Assembly: GCA_023664535.1 (NCBI GenBank)
Contig: JAMPFJ010000001.1
Location: 107,534 to 171,533 of the forward strand
DNA length: 64,000 nt
Reading direction: 5' to 3'
Source: Bacteroidales bacterium
GTDB lineage: Bacteria; Bacillota; Clostridia; Lachnospirales; Lachnospiraceae
The notes beneath the pieces are model-generated. The model ran no database searches. It was not told the origin of the DNA and worked only from the letters and a program-made list of their open reading frames with translations. Numbering within the stretch: the stretch's first letter is position 1; each line of letters begins with the position of its first letter. Of the stretch, positions 46,580-54,648 are shown piece after piece. A program made the translations under genes and the position numbers.

Positions 46580-48445
46580 ATGAATTTGTTGGAAAATATT
46601 AAGGAACCGAATGATATTAAGCAGTATGATGTCGAGGACTGGGAGCAGCTGGCAAAAGAAATCAGAAGCTTTTTATTAAGCCATATAGCGAAAACCGGCG
46701 GACACCTTGCCTCCAATCTGGGGTGTGTGGAGCTTACGATGGCATTACATCTGGTACTGACCCTGCCAAAGGATAAAATTATCTGGGATGTGGGGCACCA
46801 AAGCTATACCCATAAGATTTTAACCGGGAGGCAGGAGGGCTTTGACACACTCCGGCAGTTAGGCGGAATGAGCGGGTTTCCCAAAAGGGTAGAAAGCGAG
46901 ACGGATGTTTTTGAAACCGGGCACAGCTCCACCTCTGTCTCTGCGGCAATCGGTATGGCAAAGGCGCATGAATTAAAGGGGGAAAAGGGGACGATTGTTG
47001 CGGTGATTGGGGACGGCTCCTTTACCGGGGGACTGACCTACGAAGCGTTAAACAATCTGGCAAGGCTGAAGAGCAGCTGTATGATTGTTTTAAATGACAA
47101 TGAGATGTCCATTGACGAGAACGTGGGGGGAATGTCCAGTTATCTGAATAAAATCCGTGTGGGACAGACCTATAACGAGGTGAAGTCCGGTGTGGAAAAG
47201 GGACTGCTGAATATTCCGGGAATCGGCGAGGGACTTGCCAAGGCGGTAAAACGCGGTAAGGACAGTATCAAGGGTCTGCTTGTGCCGGGAATGTTTTTTG
47301 AGGATTTGGGGATTACCTATATCGGTCCTATTGACGGACATAATATCTCCCAGATGGTGGATACCTTTGAAGCGGCGATTAAGCTGAAACGCCCGGTGGT
47401 GGTTCATGTCAAAACCGTCAAGGGGAAGGGATACCGCTATGCGGAAAAGCACCCTACGTACTTTCACGGAGTGGAGCCCTTTGATTTGAAAACGGGAAAA
47501 GCGTTAAAGGAAAAGAAAAAAATGACCAATACCGGTGTGTTTGGGCGCAAGCTGCTGGCATTGGGAGAGGAATATCCCAATCTGGTGGCAATTACGGCAG
47601 CGATGGCGTCCGGTACGGGACTGGAAAAGTTTGCTAACGTATATCCGAAACGGTTTTTTGACGTGGGAATTGCGGAACAGCATGCGGTTACCTTTGCGGC
47701 GGGTCTGGCAAGCGAGGGGATGCTTCCGGTGGTTGCGGTGTACTCCTCTTTCTTACAAAGGGCATATGACCAGATTCTGCATGATGTGTGCCTGCAAAAG
47801 CTGCATGTAATTTTTGCCGTTGACCGTTCAGGATTGGTGGGGCAGGATGGCGCAACCCATCAGGGGATTTTTGATACCTCCTATTTAACCCATATTCCGG
47901 GAATGACGGTTCTGGCGCCAAAAAACCGCTATGAGCTTACAAAGGCGATGGAGTTTGCCTGTGAATATCAGGGACCGATTGCGGTAAAATACAGCCGGGG
48001 AGATGCCTTTTATGGACTAAAGGAACATCTTGCGCCGATTGAGTACGGAAAAAGCGAGCTGCTGTTTAGCGGAAGCAAAGTGGCGCTGATTGCGGTTGGC
48101 AATATGGTGGAGGAAGCAGAAAAGGCATACGAAAGCCTGAAGGCAAAGGGAAAGGAGATTACCTTTGTCAATGCCAGATTTGTAAAACCGCTGGATGAGG
48201 AAATGTTAAAACTGCTTGCCGCAGAGCACGAGGTGGTTATCACGGTGGAAGAGGAACAGTATTTGGGCGGTTACGGTGAAGCCGTATCGGCTTTTTATAT
48301 GAAGAATGGGATTACGGATGTAAAGGTAAGGAATCTGGCAGTGGAGGATGTTTTTGTGGAGCACGGACTGGTGGAGGAGCTTCGGCGTCTCTTAGGCATT
48401 GACAGCGCAGGCATTGAAAGGGTTGTAGAGGAGTATATCGGATGA
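46580..48445 (+). CDS. dxs: 1-deoxy-D-xylulose-5-phosphate synthase
   Basis: 621-residue TPP enzyme, first step of the MEP isoprenoid pathway. Motifs: WDVGHQSYTHKILTGR, GDGSFTGGLTYEALNN (TPP/Mg), the transketolase domain DVGIAEQHAVTFAAGLA and QDGATHQGIFDTSYL. Standard length. Its stop overlaps tlyA by 4 bp. Confidence 0.97.
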   Translation: MNLLENIKEPNDIKQYDVEDWEQLAKEIRSFLLSHIAKTGGHLASNLGCVELTMALHLVLTLPKDKIIWDVGHQSYTHKILTGRQEGFDTLRQLGGMSGFPKRVESETDVFETGHSSTSVSAAIGMAKAHELKGEKGTIVAVIGDGSFTGGLTYEALNNLARLKSSCMIVLNDNEMSIDENVGGMSSYLNKIRVGQTYNEVKSGVEKGLLNIPGIGEGLAKAVKRGKDSIKGLLVPGMFFEDLGITYIGPIDGHNISQMVDTFEAAIKLKRPVVVHVKTVKGKGYRYAEKHPTYFHGVEPFDLKTGKALKEKKKMTNTGVFGRKLLALGEEYPNLVAITAAMASGTGLEKFANVYPKRFFDVGIAEQHAVTFAAGLASEGMLPVVAVYSSFLQRAYDQILHDVCLQKLHVIFAVDRSGLVGQDGATHQGIFDTSYLTHIPGMTVLAPKNRYELTKAMEFACEYQGPIAVKYSRGDAFYGLKEHLAPIEYGKSELLFSGSKVALIAVGNMVEEAEKAYESLKAKGKEITFVNARFVKPLDEEMLKLLAAEHEVVITVEEEQYLGGYGEAVSAFYMKNGITDVKVRNLAVEDVFVEHGLVEELRRLLGIDSAGIERVVEEYIG

Positions 48446-49254
48446 AGGAACGGTTAGACGTTTTACTGGTAAACAGAGGACTTGCTCCGTCGAGAGAAAA
48501 GGCAAAAGCGATTGTGATGTCCGGTATTGTTTTTGTGGACGGACAACGGGAGGATAAAGCAGGCGCTTCCTTTGACGAACAGGTAAAGATTGAGGTCAGG
48601 GGGGCAGCGTTAAAATATGTCAGCCGGGGAGGCTTGAAGTTAGAAAAGGCAATGCAGCAGTTTGGGGTGCCGCTGGCAGGAAAGGTCTGTATGGACGTAG
48701 GCGCCTCCACTGGAGGATTTACGGACTGCATGCTGCAAAACGGGGCGGTAAAGGTTTATTCTGTGGATGTCGGGCATGGACAGCTGGACTGGGGGCTTCG
48801 CAATGATGAGCGGGTAGTCTGCATGGAAAAAACGAATATCCGCTATGTAACCCCGGACCAGATTGACGAGCCGCCCGCTTTTGTCTCCATCGACGTGTCA
48901 TTTATTTCCCTGACGAAGGTATTGGAACCGGTGAAAGCGTTGATGACCGGGGACGGGGAGATTGTCTGCCTGATTAAACCGCAGTTTGAGGCGGGAAGGG
49001 AAAAGGTGGGAAAAAAAGGGGTAGTCCGGGATAAAAACGTACATGGGGAAGTGATTCATATGGTTATGGATTATGCGAAGACTGTGGGATTTGTGCCCTG
49101 TAATCTGGAATTTTCCCCCATCAAGGGACCGGAGGGGAATATTGAGTATCTGCTTCATTTGAGCAAAAATGCGGACAGGCTTCCGGGAAATATTGATGTG
49201 GAGGCAGTTGTGGAGGCGTCTCATACCGCACTGGATAAACCGGCACAGGGATAG
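48442..49254 (+). CDS. tlyA: TlyA-family S4-domain rRNA 2'-O-methyltransferase
   Basis: 270 residues. S4 RNA-binding domain at 1-60 (ERLDVLLVNRGLAPSREKAKAIVMSG), then an FtsJ-like fold with SAM motif CMDVGASTGGFTDCML, VDVGHGQLDW and IKPQFEAGR. Homologues methylate rRNA; some are called hemolysins historically. ATGA overlap with dxs. Confidence 0.94.
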   Translation: MKERLDVLLVNRGLAPSREKAKAIVMSGIVFVDGQREDKAGASFDEQVKIEVRGAALKYVSRGGLKLEKAMQQFGVPLAGKVCMDVGASTGGFTDCMLQNGAVKVYSVDVGHGQLDWGLRNDERVVCMEKTNIRYVTPDQIDEPPAFVSIDVSFISLTKVLEPVKALMTGDGEIVCLIKPQFEAGREKVGKKGVVRDKNVHGEVIHMVMDYAKTVGFVPCNLEFSPIKGPEGNIEYLLHLSKNADRLPGNIDVEAVVEASHTALDKPAQG

Positions 49255-49264
49255 AGGATTTGAA

Positions 49265-50128
49265 ATGGAAAGATTTTTGATAGCGACAAATTGCATTAAG
49301 GATAAAAATTTCAGGCTGACCTCCGATATTGAGCGGTATATCAAGGCTCAGGGAGGAACGGTAAAGCGTATTGTGGGAGATTCCGGCGGAGAGGAAACCA
49401 ATTACCGGCTGGAGGCAGAGGAGCTTTTTGACTGCGTTATTGCCTTAGGCGGTGACGGAACGATACTAAAGGTGAGCCGGGATTTGCGGGCGCTGGATAT
49501 TCCCATTGCGGGGGTTAATCTCGGAACCCTCGGTTTTCTGGCGGAAATTGAGCCGGAGCAGATATATCCGGTATTAAAGCGTCTGTTTGAGGGGGATTAT
49601 GTCGTCGAGGAGCGGATGAACGTCTGCGGTGCCGTATATAAGGCGGGGAAAAGCGAGCCGCTTCATGAGGATGTGGCGTTAAATGATATTGTGATTACCA
49701 GAGCGGGATTTTCCCGGGTAATCGGTCTTAAGGTTTATGTGAACGGTAATGTCATGGATATCTATGAGGCGGACGGCGTAATTGTCAGCACCCCTACCGG
49801 CTCCACCGGTTATAATCTGTCGGCGGGCGGACCCATTGTTTCACCGAAGACCAGCTTAATGATTGTCACCCCGATTTCTCCCCACTCCCTGACGGCAAAA
49901 AGCATAGTGCTTTCCAGTGAAGACGAGATTGTCATCGAGGTATTGCAGATGCGGAAAGCGCAGGCGGAGGAGGCAATCGTTAATTTTGACGGACAGCAGG
50001 GAATCCTGTTATCTGCCGGGGACAGGATTATCATAAAAAAAGCCGCCTCCACGACAAAAATGATTAAATTATTTGATGTCAGTTTTTATGAGGTGTTAAG
50101 GGAAAAAATTTCAAATCATATCAGATAG
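49265..50128 (+). CDS. nadK: NAD kinase
   Basis: 287 residues. GGDGTILKVSRDL is the catalytic GGDG motif; NLGTLGFLAE and TPTGSTGYNLSAGGPIVSP bind NAD. Makes NADP from NAD. ATG 49265 lies 11 bp after the tlyA stop; a longer in-frame reading overlaps tlyA and is rejected. Confidence 0.95.
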   Translation: MERFLIATNCIKDKNFRLTSDIERYIKAQGGTVKRIVGDSGGEETNYRLEAEELFDCVIALGGDGTILKVSRDLRALDIPIAGVNLGTLGFLAEIEPEQIYPVLKRLFEGDYVVEERMNVCGAVYKAGKSEPLHEDVALNDIVITRAGFSRVIGLKVYVNGNVMDIYEADGVIVSTPTGSTGYNLSAGGPIVSPKTSLMIVTPISPHSLTAKSIVLSSEDEIVIEVLQMRKAQAEEAIVNFDGQQGILLSAGDRIIIKKAASTTKMIKLFDVSFYEVLREKISNHIR

Positions 50129-50136
50129 GGGATAAA

Positions 50137-50592
50137 ATGAAGGATAAGAGGCAAAATAAAATTAAAGAGATTATTGAAGCAAAAGAGATTGAAACGCAGG
50201 ACGAGCTGTTGGAGGAGCTTTCCAGAGCGGGATTTTCCACGACTCAGGCAACCATTTCCCGGGATATCCGGGAAATGAAGCTGACGAAGGTATCCTATGA
50301 CGGAAGCAGGCAGAAATATACGTTGATTCAGAGTACAGATACCGATGTGGTGAAAAAATATCATCAGGTATTAAACGCAGGTATTTTGAACATAGATTAT
50401 GCAGAAAACATGATTGTTATTCATACGGTGTCCGGTATGGCAATGGCGGTGGCGGCGGCATTGGACAGTATGAATATACAGGGGCTTATGGGTTGTATTG
50501 CCGGCGACGATACAATTTTTGCCGTGGCAAGGAACAGGGAATTTTGTAAGGAAATTATTGCAAACATGAAGAAAGTAGCGTCTGACGAATAA
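50137..50592 (+). CDS. argR: Arginine repressor ArgR/AhrC
   Basis: 151 residues. N-terminal winged helix (GFSTTQATISRDIREMKLTKV) and C-terminal arginine-binding/oligomerisation domain (HTVSGMAMAVAAALDSMNIQGLMGCIAGDDTIFAV). Arginine synthesis genes are not in the window; argR beside recN is the usual Firmicutes order. Confidence 0.95.
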   Translation: MKDKRQNKIKEIIEAKEIETQDELLEELSRAGFSTTQATISRDIREMKLTKVSYDGSRQKYTLIQSTDTDVVKKYHQVLNAGILNIDYAENMIVIHTVSGMAMAVAAALDSMNIQGLMGCIAGDDTIFAVARNREFCKEIIANMKKVASDE

Positions 50593-50606
50593 GTTGGAGG
50601 TAAGAT

Positions 50607-52280
50607 ATGCTGTTAAATCTACATATTAAGAATATGGCGCTAATCGATGAAATGGACATTGATTTTGGCGGAAATCTGAATATTTTAACCGGGGAAACCG
50701 GTGCGGGAAAATCCATTGTCATTGATTCGATTATGCTGGCTTTAGGCGGAAAAACACCGAAGGATTTCGTGCGGAAGGATGCGGAATACGGTTTGGTTGA
50801 ACTGCTGTTTTCCATAGAGGATAAGGAGACCAGAAAACGGCTGGAGGAGCTGGAGGTTCCGGATACGGAGGATGGGGAGCTGGTGCTTTCCAGGAAAATT
50901 ATCGGGAACAGAAGCGTCAGCAAGGTGAATGGGGAGACGGTGACGCTTTCCAGAATCCGGGAAATTTCTTCCCTGCTGTTGGATTTACATGCCCAGCACG
51001 AGCATCAGTCCCTGCTGGTCATGGCGAATCATTTAAAACTCCTTGACCGCTACGGTCAGGAAAAGCTGACGGCGAAGAGGGAAAAGGTGTCGGCAGTTTT
51101 TGAGGAATATACCGCAATAAAGAGTGAGCTTGCCGAAAATACGATGAATGAAGAGGAAAAGAAGCGCCAGCTGGATTTGCTGGAATTTGAGCAGAATGAA
51201 ATTAAGCGGGCGGCGTTAAAACCGGGTGAGGATGAGGAGCTGGAAAAGCAGTACCATCTGGCAGTCAACAGCAAACGGATTGCGGAGGGGCTTTCCCGGG
51301 CGTATTCCTATACGGAGGATACGGCATACGATGCCGTTGACCGGGCAGTCAGGGAAGTTTCGGGAATTTCTGAATATGCTGAGGAGCTCCAGGAAATGTG
51401 CGGGACGCTGGAAACGGTGTCGGAGCTGCTGGCGGATTTTGGCAGAAGCTCCAGGGAATATCTGGAAAAAAGCAGCTTTTCGGACGAAGAATTTGCCGAG
51501 CTGGAAAACCGGCTGAATACTGTGAACCATTTAAAGGCAAAATACGGAAAGACGATACCCGAGGTGCAGGAATACGGAAGGAAGCTGGAGGAAAAGCTTG
51601 AAAGGCTGATTCATCAGGAGGCTTACGCCGCCGGGCTGAAAGAAAAGCTGGCGGTGAAAGAAAAGGAACTGGAATCGGCATGCAGCGCCTTGACGGAGGC
51701 GAGAAAGCAGGTGGCAAAGGAGCTTTCCCGGCGGATTACGGAGGCGTTGGTTGATTTGAATTTTCTGGATGTGCGCTTCGATATGGTATTTGAACCCACC
51801 CCACAGTTTACCGCATCGGGACGGGATAACGCATATTTCATCATTTCCACCAATATCGGAGAGGAAATGAAGCCGCTTTCCCAGGTGGCGTCCGGTGGTG
51901 AGCTTTCCAGGATTATGCTGGCGATGAAATCCTGTCTGGCGGATGCCGACAGAATTGAAACCATGATTTTTGATGAAATCGATGTGGGAATCAGCGGAAG
52001 AACCGCCCAGATGGTAGCGGAAAAGATATATAAAATCGGAGGAAACCATCAAATCATCTGTATTACGCATCTGCCCCAGATAGCGGCGATGGCAAATCAG
52101 CATTACCGTATTGAAAAAGTGGTGGACTCCGGAAAAACGGTTACCCGGATTTACCGGTTAGGGGAAAAGGAGGAAATATTGGAGCTTGCAAGGCTTATCG
52201 GCGGAGTAAAGATTACCGATACGGTTATGCAGAGCGCAAAGGAAATGAAAGAATTGGCAGGCAAGGCAAAGGTTAACTGA
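50607..52280 (+). CDS. recN: DNA repair protein RecN
   Basis: 557-residue SMC-like ATPase for double-strand break repair. Walker A TGETGAGKSIVIDSI near residue 32, coiled-coil arms in the middle, signature SQVASGGELSRIMLAMK and Walker B MIFDEIDVGISGRTAQ. Standard length. A terminator-like hairpin follows. Confidence 0.96.
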   Translation: MLLNLHIKNMALIDEMDIDFGGNLNILTGETGAGKSIVIDSIMLALGGKTPKDFVRKDAEYGLVELLFSIEDKETRKRLEELEVPDTEDGELVLSRKIIGNRSVSKVNGETVTLSRIREISSLLLDLHAQHEHQSLLVMANHLKLLDRYGQEKLTAKREKVSAVFEEYTAIKSELAENTMNEEEKKRQLDLLEFEQNEIKRAALKPGEDEELEKQYHLAVNSKRIAEGLSRAYSYTEDTAYDAVDRAVREVSGISEYAEELQEMCGTLETVSELLADFGRSSREYLEKSSFSDEEFAELENRLNTVNHLKAKYGKTIPEVQEYGRKLEEKLERLIHQEAYAAGLKEKLAVKEKELESACSALTEARKQVAKELSRRITEALVDLNFLDVRFDMVFEPTPQFTASGRDNAYFIISTNIGEEMKPLSQVASGGELSRIMLAMKSCLADADRIETMIFDEIDVGISGRTAQMVAEKIYKIGGNHQIICITHLPQIAAMANQHYRIEKVVDSGKTVTRIYRLGEKEEILELARLIGGVKITDTVMQSAKEMKELAGKAKVN

Positions 52281-52297
52281 CTGATTTAGATGGATAG

Positions 52298-52336
52298 AAC
52301 CCATAATAAATGTAGGACATTTGTTATGGGTTTTTT
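52298..52336 (+). terminator. Terminator between recN and spoIVB
   Basis: aacccataa...ttatgggtt stem, extended by taaatg / atttg, followed by TTTTTT. It separates the vegetative operon from spoIVB. Confidence 0.8.
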
Positions 52337-52367
52337 ATCGTGCAAAACAAAGGAAAGGAGACGGGAA

Positions 52368-53471
52368 ATGAAGCGGTATAAGCGTTTTTTACAATATATA
52401 TTAACGGTTAATCTTTTATTTATCCTTGTGGTGGCAGGAATGGGCTATCAGAAGTCGAAGGAGCAGGGAAGCATAAAAGAGGTAACAGGCACTGCGGATA
52501 CGGCGAACAGAAGCGGGAATGCGCATACGGCAAAAAGTGCGGTAAGAAAGGTGGTTCCTGTGGGAAAGACGGTCGGAATATACATCAACACAAAAGGAAT
52601 TTTAGTTATTGATACCGGTGAGGTTATCAGTTTATCAGGGGAAACAAAGACGCCGGCAAGAAATAAACTGAAAACCGGCGACTACATTACCATGTTAAAC
52701 GGAAATGAGGTTCACACCAAAAAGCAGCTGGTCAAGGCGATAACGGACTGCGGCGGCGAGACGCTGGTTTTTCATGTCAACCGCAACGGGGAAGAAACGG
52801 ATGTGCGGGTAGAGCCGGTGGAAACAGGAGTGGATACCTATAAGGTCGGCATCTGGGTAAGGGATGACCTGCAGGGGCTGGGTACAATCACCTATATGGA
52901 AGAAAATGAATTTGGCGCATTGGGGCACAGCATCAATGATATGGATACCGGGGAATGCCTTGCGGTTTCCGGGGGCGAACTGTATGAGGCGGATATTTAC
53001 GGGGTGGAAAAGGGGACAGCCGGAAAACCCGGAGAAATTGAGGGAATGATAGCTTATGAAACGGAGAATGTGGTGGGGTTAATTGAGGATAACCGGATTT
53101 ATGGCATATTTGGAACCGTGACCGAGGAATTTCAGCAGGAAATGCAGGGGGAAGAGGCGGTGGAGGTGGCGGATATCGGCGAGGTCCAGATTGGAAAGGC
53201 ATATATTCAGTCCTATGTCAGCGGACAAAAGGAGCAATATGAGATTGAGATTATCAATATTCATAAAAATAAAAACGGCGACCAGGAGATGGAGATTCTG
53301 GTTACGGATGAGCAGCTGCTTTCCCTTACCGGAGGAATCATCCAGGGGATGAGCGGCAGTCCGATTCTACAGAACGGAAAGCTTGCAGGGGCGGTTACCC
53401 ATGTCTTTGTGGAGGAGCCCGCCAAGGGGTATGCGATATTTGCTAAAACCATGGAAAATAAGCAGAAGTAA
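52368..53471 (+). CDS. spoIVB: SpoIVB S55 peptidase
   Basis: 367-residue signalling protease secreted from the forespore that triggers sigma-K activation in B. subtilis. A membrane/signal helix (LQYILTVNLLFILVVAGMGY), a PDZ domain (LKTGDYITMLNGNEVHTKKQL) and the protease domain follow, with His in FGALGHSIND and Ser in GIIQGMSGSPILQNGK. ATG 52368 follows AAAGGAG. In most sporulating Firmicutes spo0A comes next; here about 5 kb of other sequence intervenes. Confidence 0.94.
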   Translation: MKRYKRFLQYILTVNLLFILVVAGMGYQKSKEQGSIKEVTGTADTANRSGNAHTAKSAVRKVVPVGKTVGIYINTKGILVIDTGEVISLSGETKTPARNKLKTGDYITMLNGNEVHTKKQLVKAITDCGGETLVFHVNRNGEETDVRVEPVETGVDTYKVGIWVRDDLQGLGTITYMEENEFGALGHSINDMDTGECLAVSGGELYEADIYGVEKGTAGKPGEIEGMIAYETENVVGLIEDNRIYGIFGTVTEEFQQEMQGEEAVEVADIGEVQIGKAYIQSYVSGQKEQYEIEIINIHKNKNGDQEMEILVTDEQLLSLTGGIIQGMSGSPILQNGKLAGAVTHVFVEEPAKGYAIFAKTMENKQK

Positions 53472-53500
53472 CGGAGGGATGGCGGTCCTGTCCTCCGTTG

Positions 53501-53529
53501 TTGACAAAAGGGAAATATCGGGGTATACT
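53501..53529 (+). promoter_or_regulatory. Near-consensus sigma-A promoter for the ABC exporter genes
   Basis: TTGACA (53501-53506), 17-bp spacer, TATACT (53524-53529). The region 53472-53917 has no gene: it holds this promoter, a hairpin, a palindrome and palindromic element D. Confidence 0.8.
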
Positions 53530-53541
53530 TAAGTCGAGTTA

Positions 53542-53608
53542 GCGGCTACTAACACATAGTGGCCGCATTCATTAAAGCTATCAGTTAGTTATGACTAACA
53601 CGTGTTAG
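53542..53608 (+). promoter_or_regulatory. Hairpin and CTAACAC operator-like repeats in the leader
   Basis: gcggctact (53542-53550) pairs with agtggccgc (53558-53566). The perfect 14-bp palindrome ctaacacgtgttag lies at 53595-53608, and its half-site ctaacac recurs at 53549-53555. This suggests binding of a dimeric repressor or an RNA leader element; no regulator gene is adjacent. Confidence 0.45.
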
Positions 53609-53681
53609 AAGTAAGAATTACGATATCCTGAACAGGAAAACGACAGAAAAAAGCTTTTAGATGCAGCTTGACGGCGTCTAA

Positions 53682-53890
53682 TAGGTAATTGCGAAACTCT
53701 GTTTTGCCAGCATCTGTTGTACAATGTAGATAAATCAACGCAGGTACACTTTCGTTGCTTGTCGCACGTAATGGTACATAAGGTGCCAAAAAACGGCACC
53801 TAAGTACCAACGGCTCCAAAGCACCTGCTTATGCTATTTGTCTACATTGCACAACTAGATTTTGAAAATAGAGAGTTTCGCAATTACCTA
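53682..53890 (+). mobile_element. Palindromic element class I, copy D, with perfect 10-bp target duplication
   Basis: 209 bp, ends taggtaattgcgaaactc and its near-perfect inverted copy. The sequence cggcgtctaa is present on both sides (53672-53681 and 53891-53900), direct evidence of insertion with duplication. Core ggtacataaggtgcc...ggcacctaagtacc. It separates the promoter from the ABC genes; the downstream ribosome site (53902-53912) lies just outside. Confidence 0.88.
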
Positions 53891-53917
53891 CGGCGTCTAA
53901 ACAGGAAAGGAGAAAAC

Positions 53918-54634
53918 ATGTCAGAAGAAGAAAGAAAATTTTTAAAAATTGTAGGGCTGAAGAAAGGGTTTGGCAGCGGAGAGACCCGCCAGGAGGTGCT
54001 CCGCGGAATGGATTTTTCGGTTGCCAAAGGAGAATTTTGCGTGCTGCTCGGACCTTCGGGGTCAGGAAAGTCTACGCTGCTTAACATAATCGGTGGGATA
54101 GACAGCGCCGATTCGGGTTACATATCCATAAATGGCGATAAACTGAAGGATTTGGACGAAAAAGAGCTGACACAGTACCGCAGAAAGCATCTGGGATATG
54201 TTTTCCAGATGTATAATCTGATTGGAAACTTAAATGTGAAGGAAAATATTGAAGTCGGGGCGTATCTGTCGGACAGTCCCCTTGATATTGACGAGCTTTT
54301 GCATACGCTGGGACTTTATGAACACCGGTATAAGCTGCCGAACCAGCTTTCCGGCGGACAGCAGCAGCGTGTTTCCATCGGCCGCGCAATCGTTAAAAAT
54401 CCGGATATATTACTCTGTGACGAGCCCACCGGTGCATTGGATTACAATACCTCGAAGGAAATTTTAAAGCTGATTGAAGAGGTTAATCAGAAATATGGGA
54501 ATACCGTCATTATGGTTACCCATAATGAAGCGATTAGACATATGGCGGACCACGTGATTAAGCTTCGGGACGGAAGCGTCCGGCATAATGAAATCAATGC
54601 GGAAAAAATTTCTGCGGTGAATCTGGAGTGGTAA
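53918..54634 (+). CDS. ABC transporter ATPase (MacB/LolD type)
   Basis: 238 residues. Walker [14 protein letters not shown]-loop region [19 protein letters not shown], signature [15 protein letters not shown], Walker [12 protein letters not shown] and switch His in MVTHNE. The type pairs with FtsX-like permeases and exports lipids, peptides or antibiotics by mechanotransmission. ATG 53918 follows AGGAAAGGAG; a longer reading beginning inside element D has no site of its own. 14 bp before the permease gene. Confidence 0.93.
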   Translation: MSEEERKFLKIVGLKKGFGSGETRQEVLRGMDFSVAKGEFCVLLGPSGSGKSTLLNIIGGIDSADSGYISINGDKLKDLDEKELTQYRRKHLGYVFQMYNLIGNLNVKENIEVGAYLSDSPLDIDELLHTLGLYEHRYKLPNQLSGGQQQRVSIGRAIVKNPDILLCDEPTGALDYNTSKEILKLIEEVNQKYGNTVIMVTHNEAIRHMADHVIKLRDGSVRHNEINAEKISAVNLEW

Positions 54635-54648
54635 GGAGCGTAACGGAT

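Noticed and set aside
53831..53917. Upstream extension of the ABC ATPase into element D
   Set aside because: The extra residues are encoded by the element's terminal arm (the same sequence occurs reversed in copy B) and have no ribosome site.
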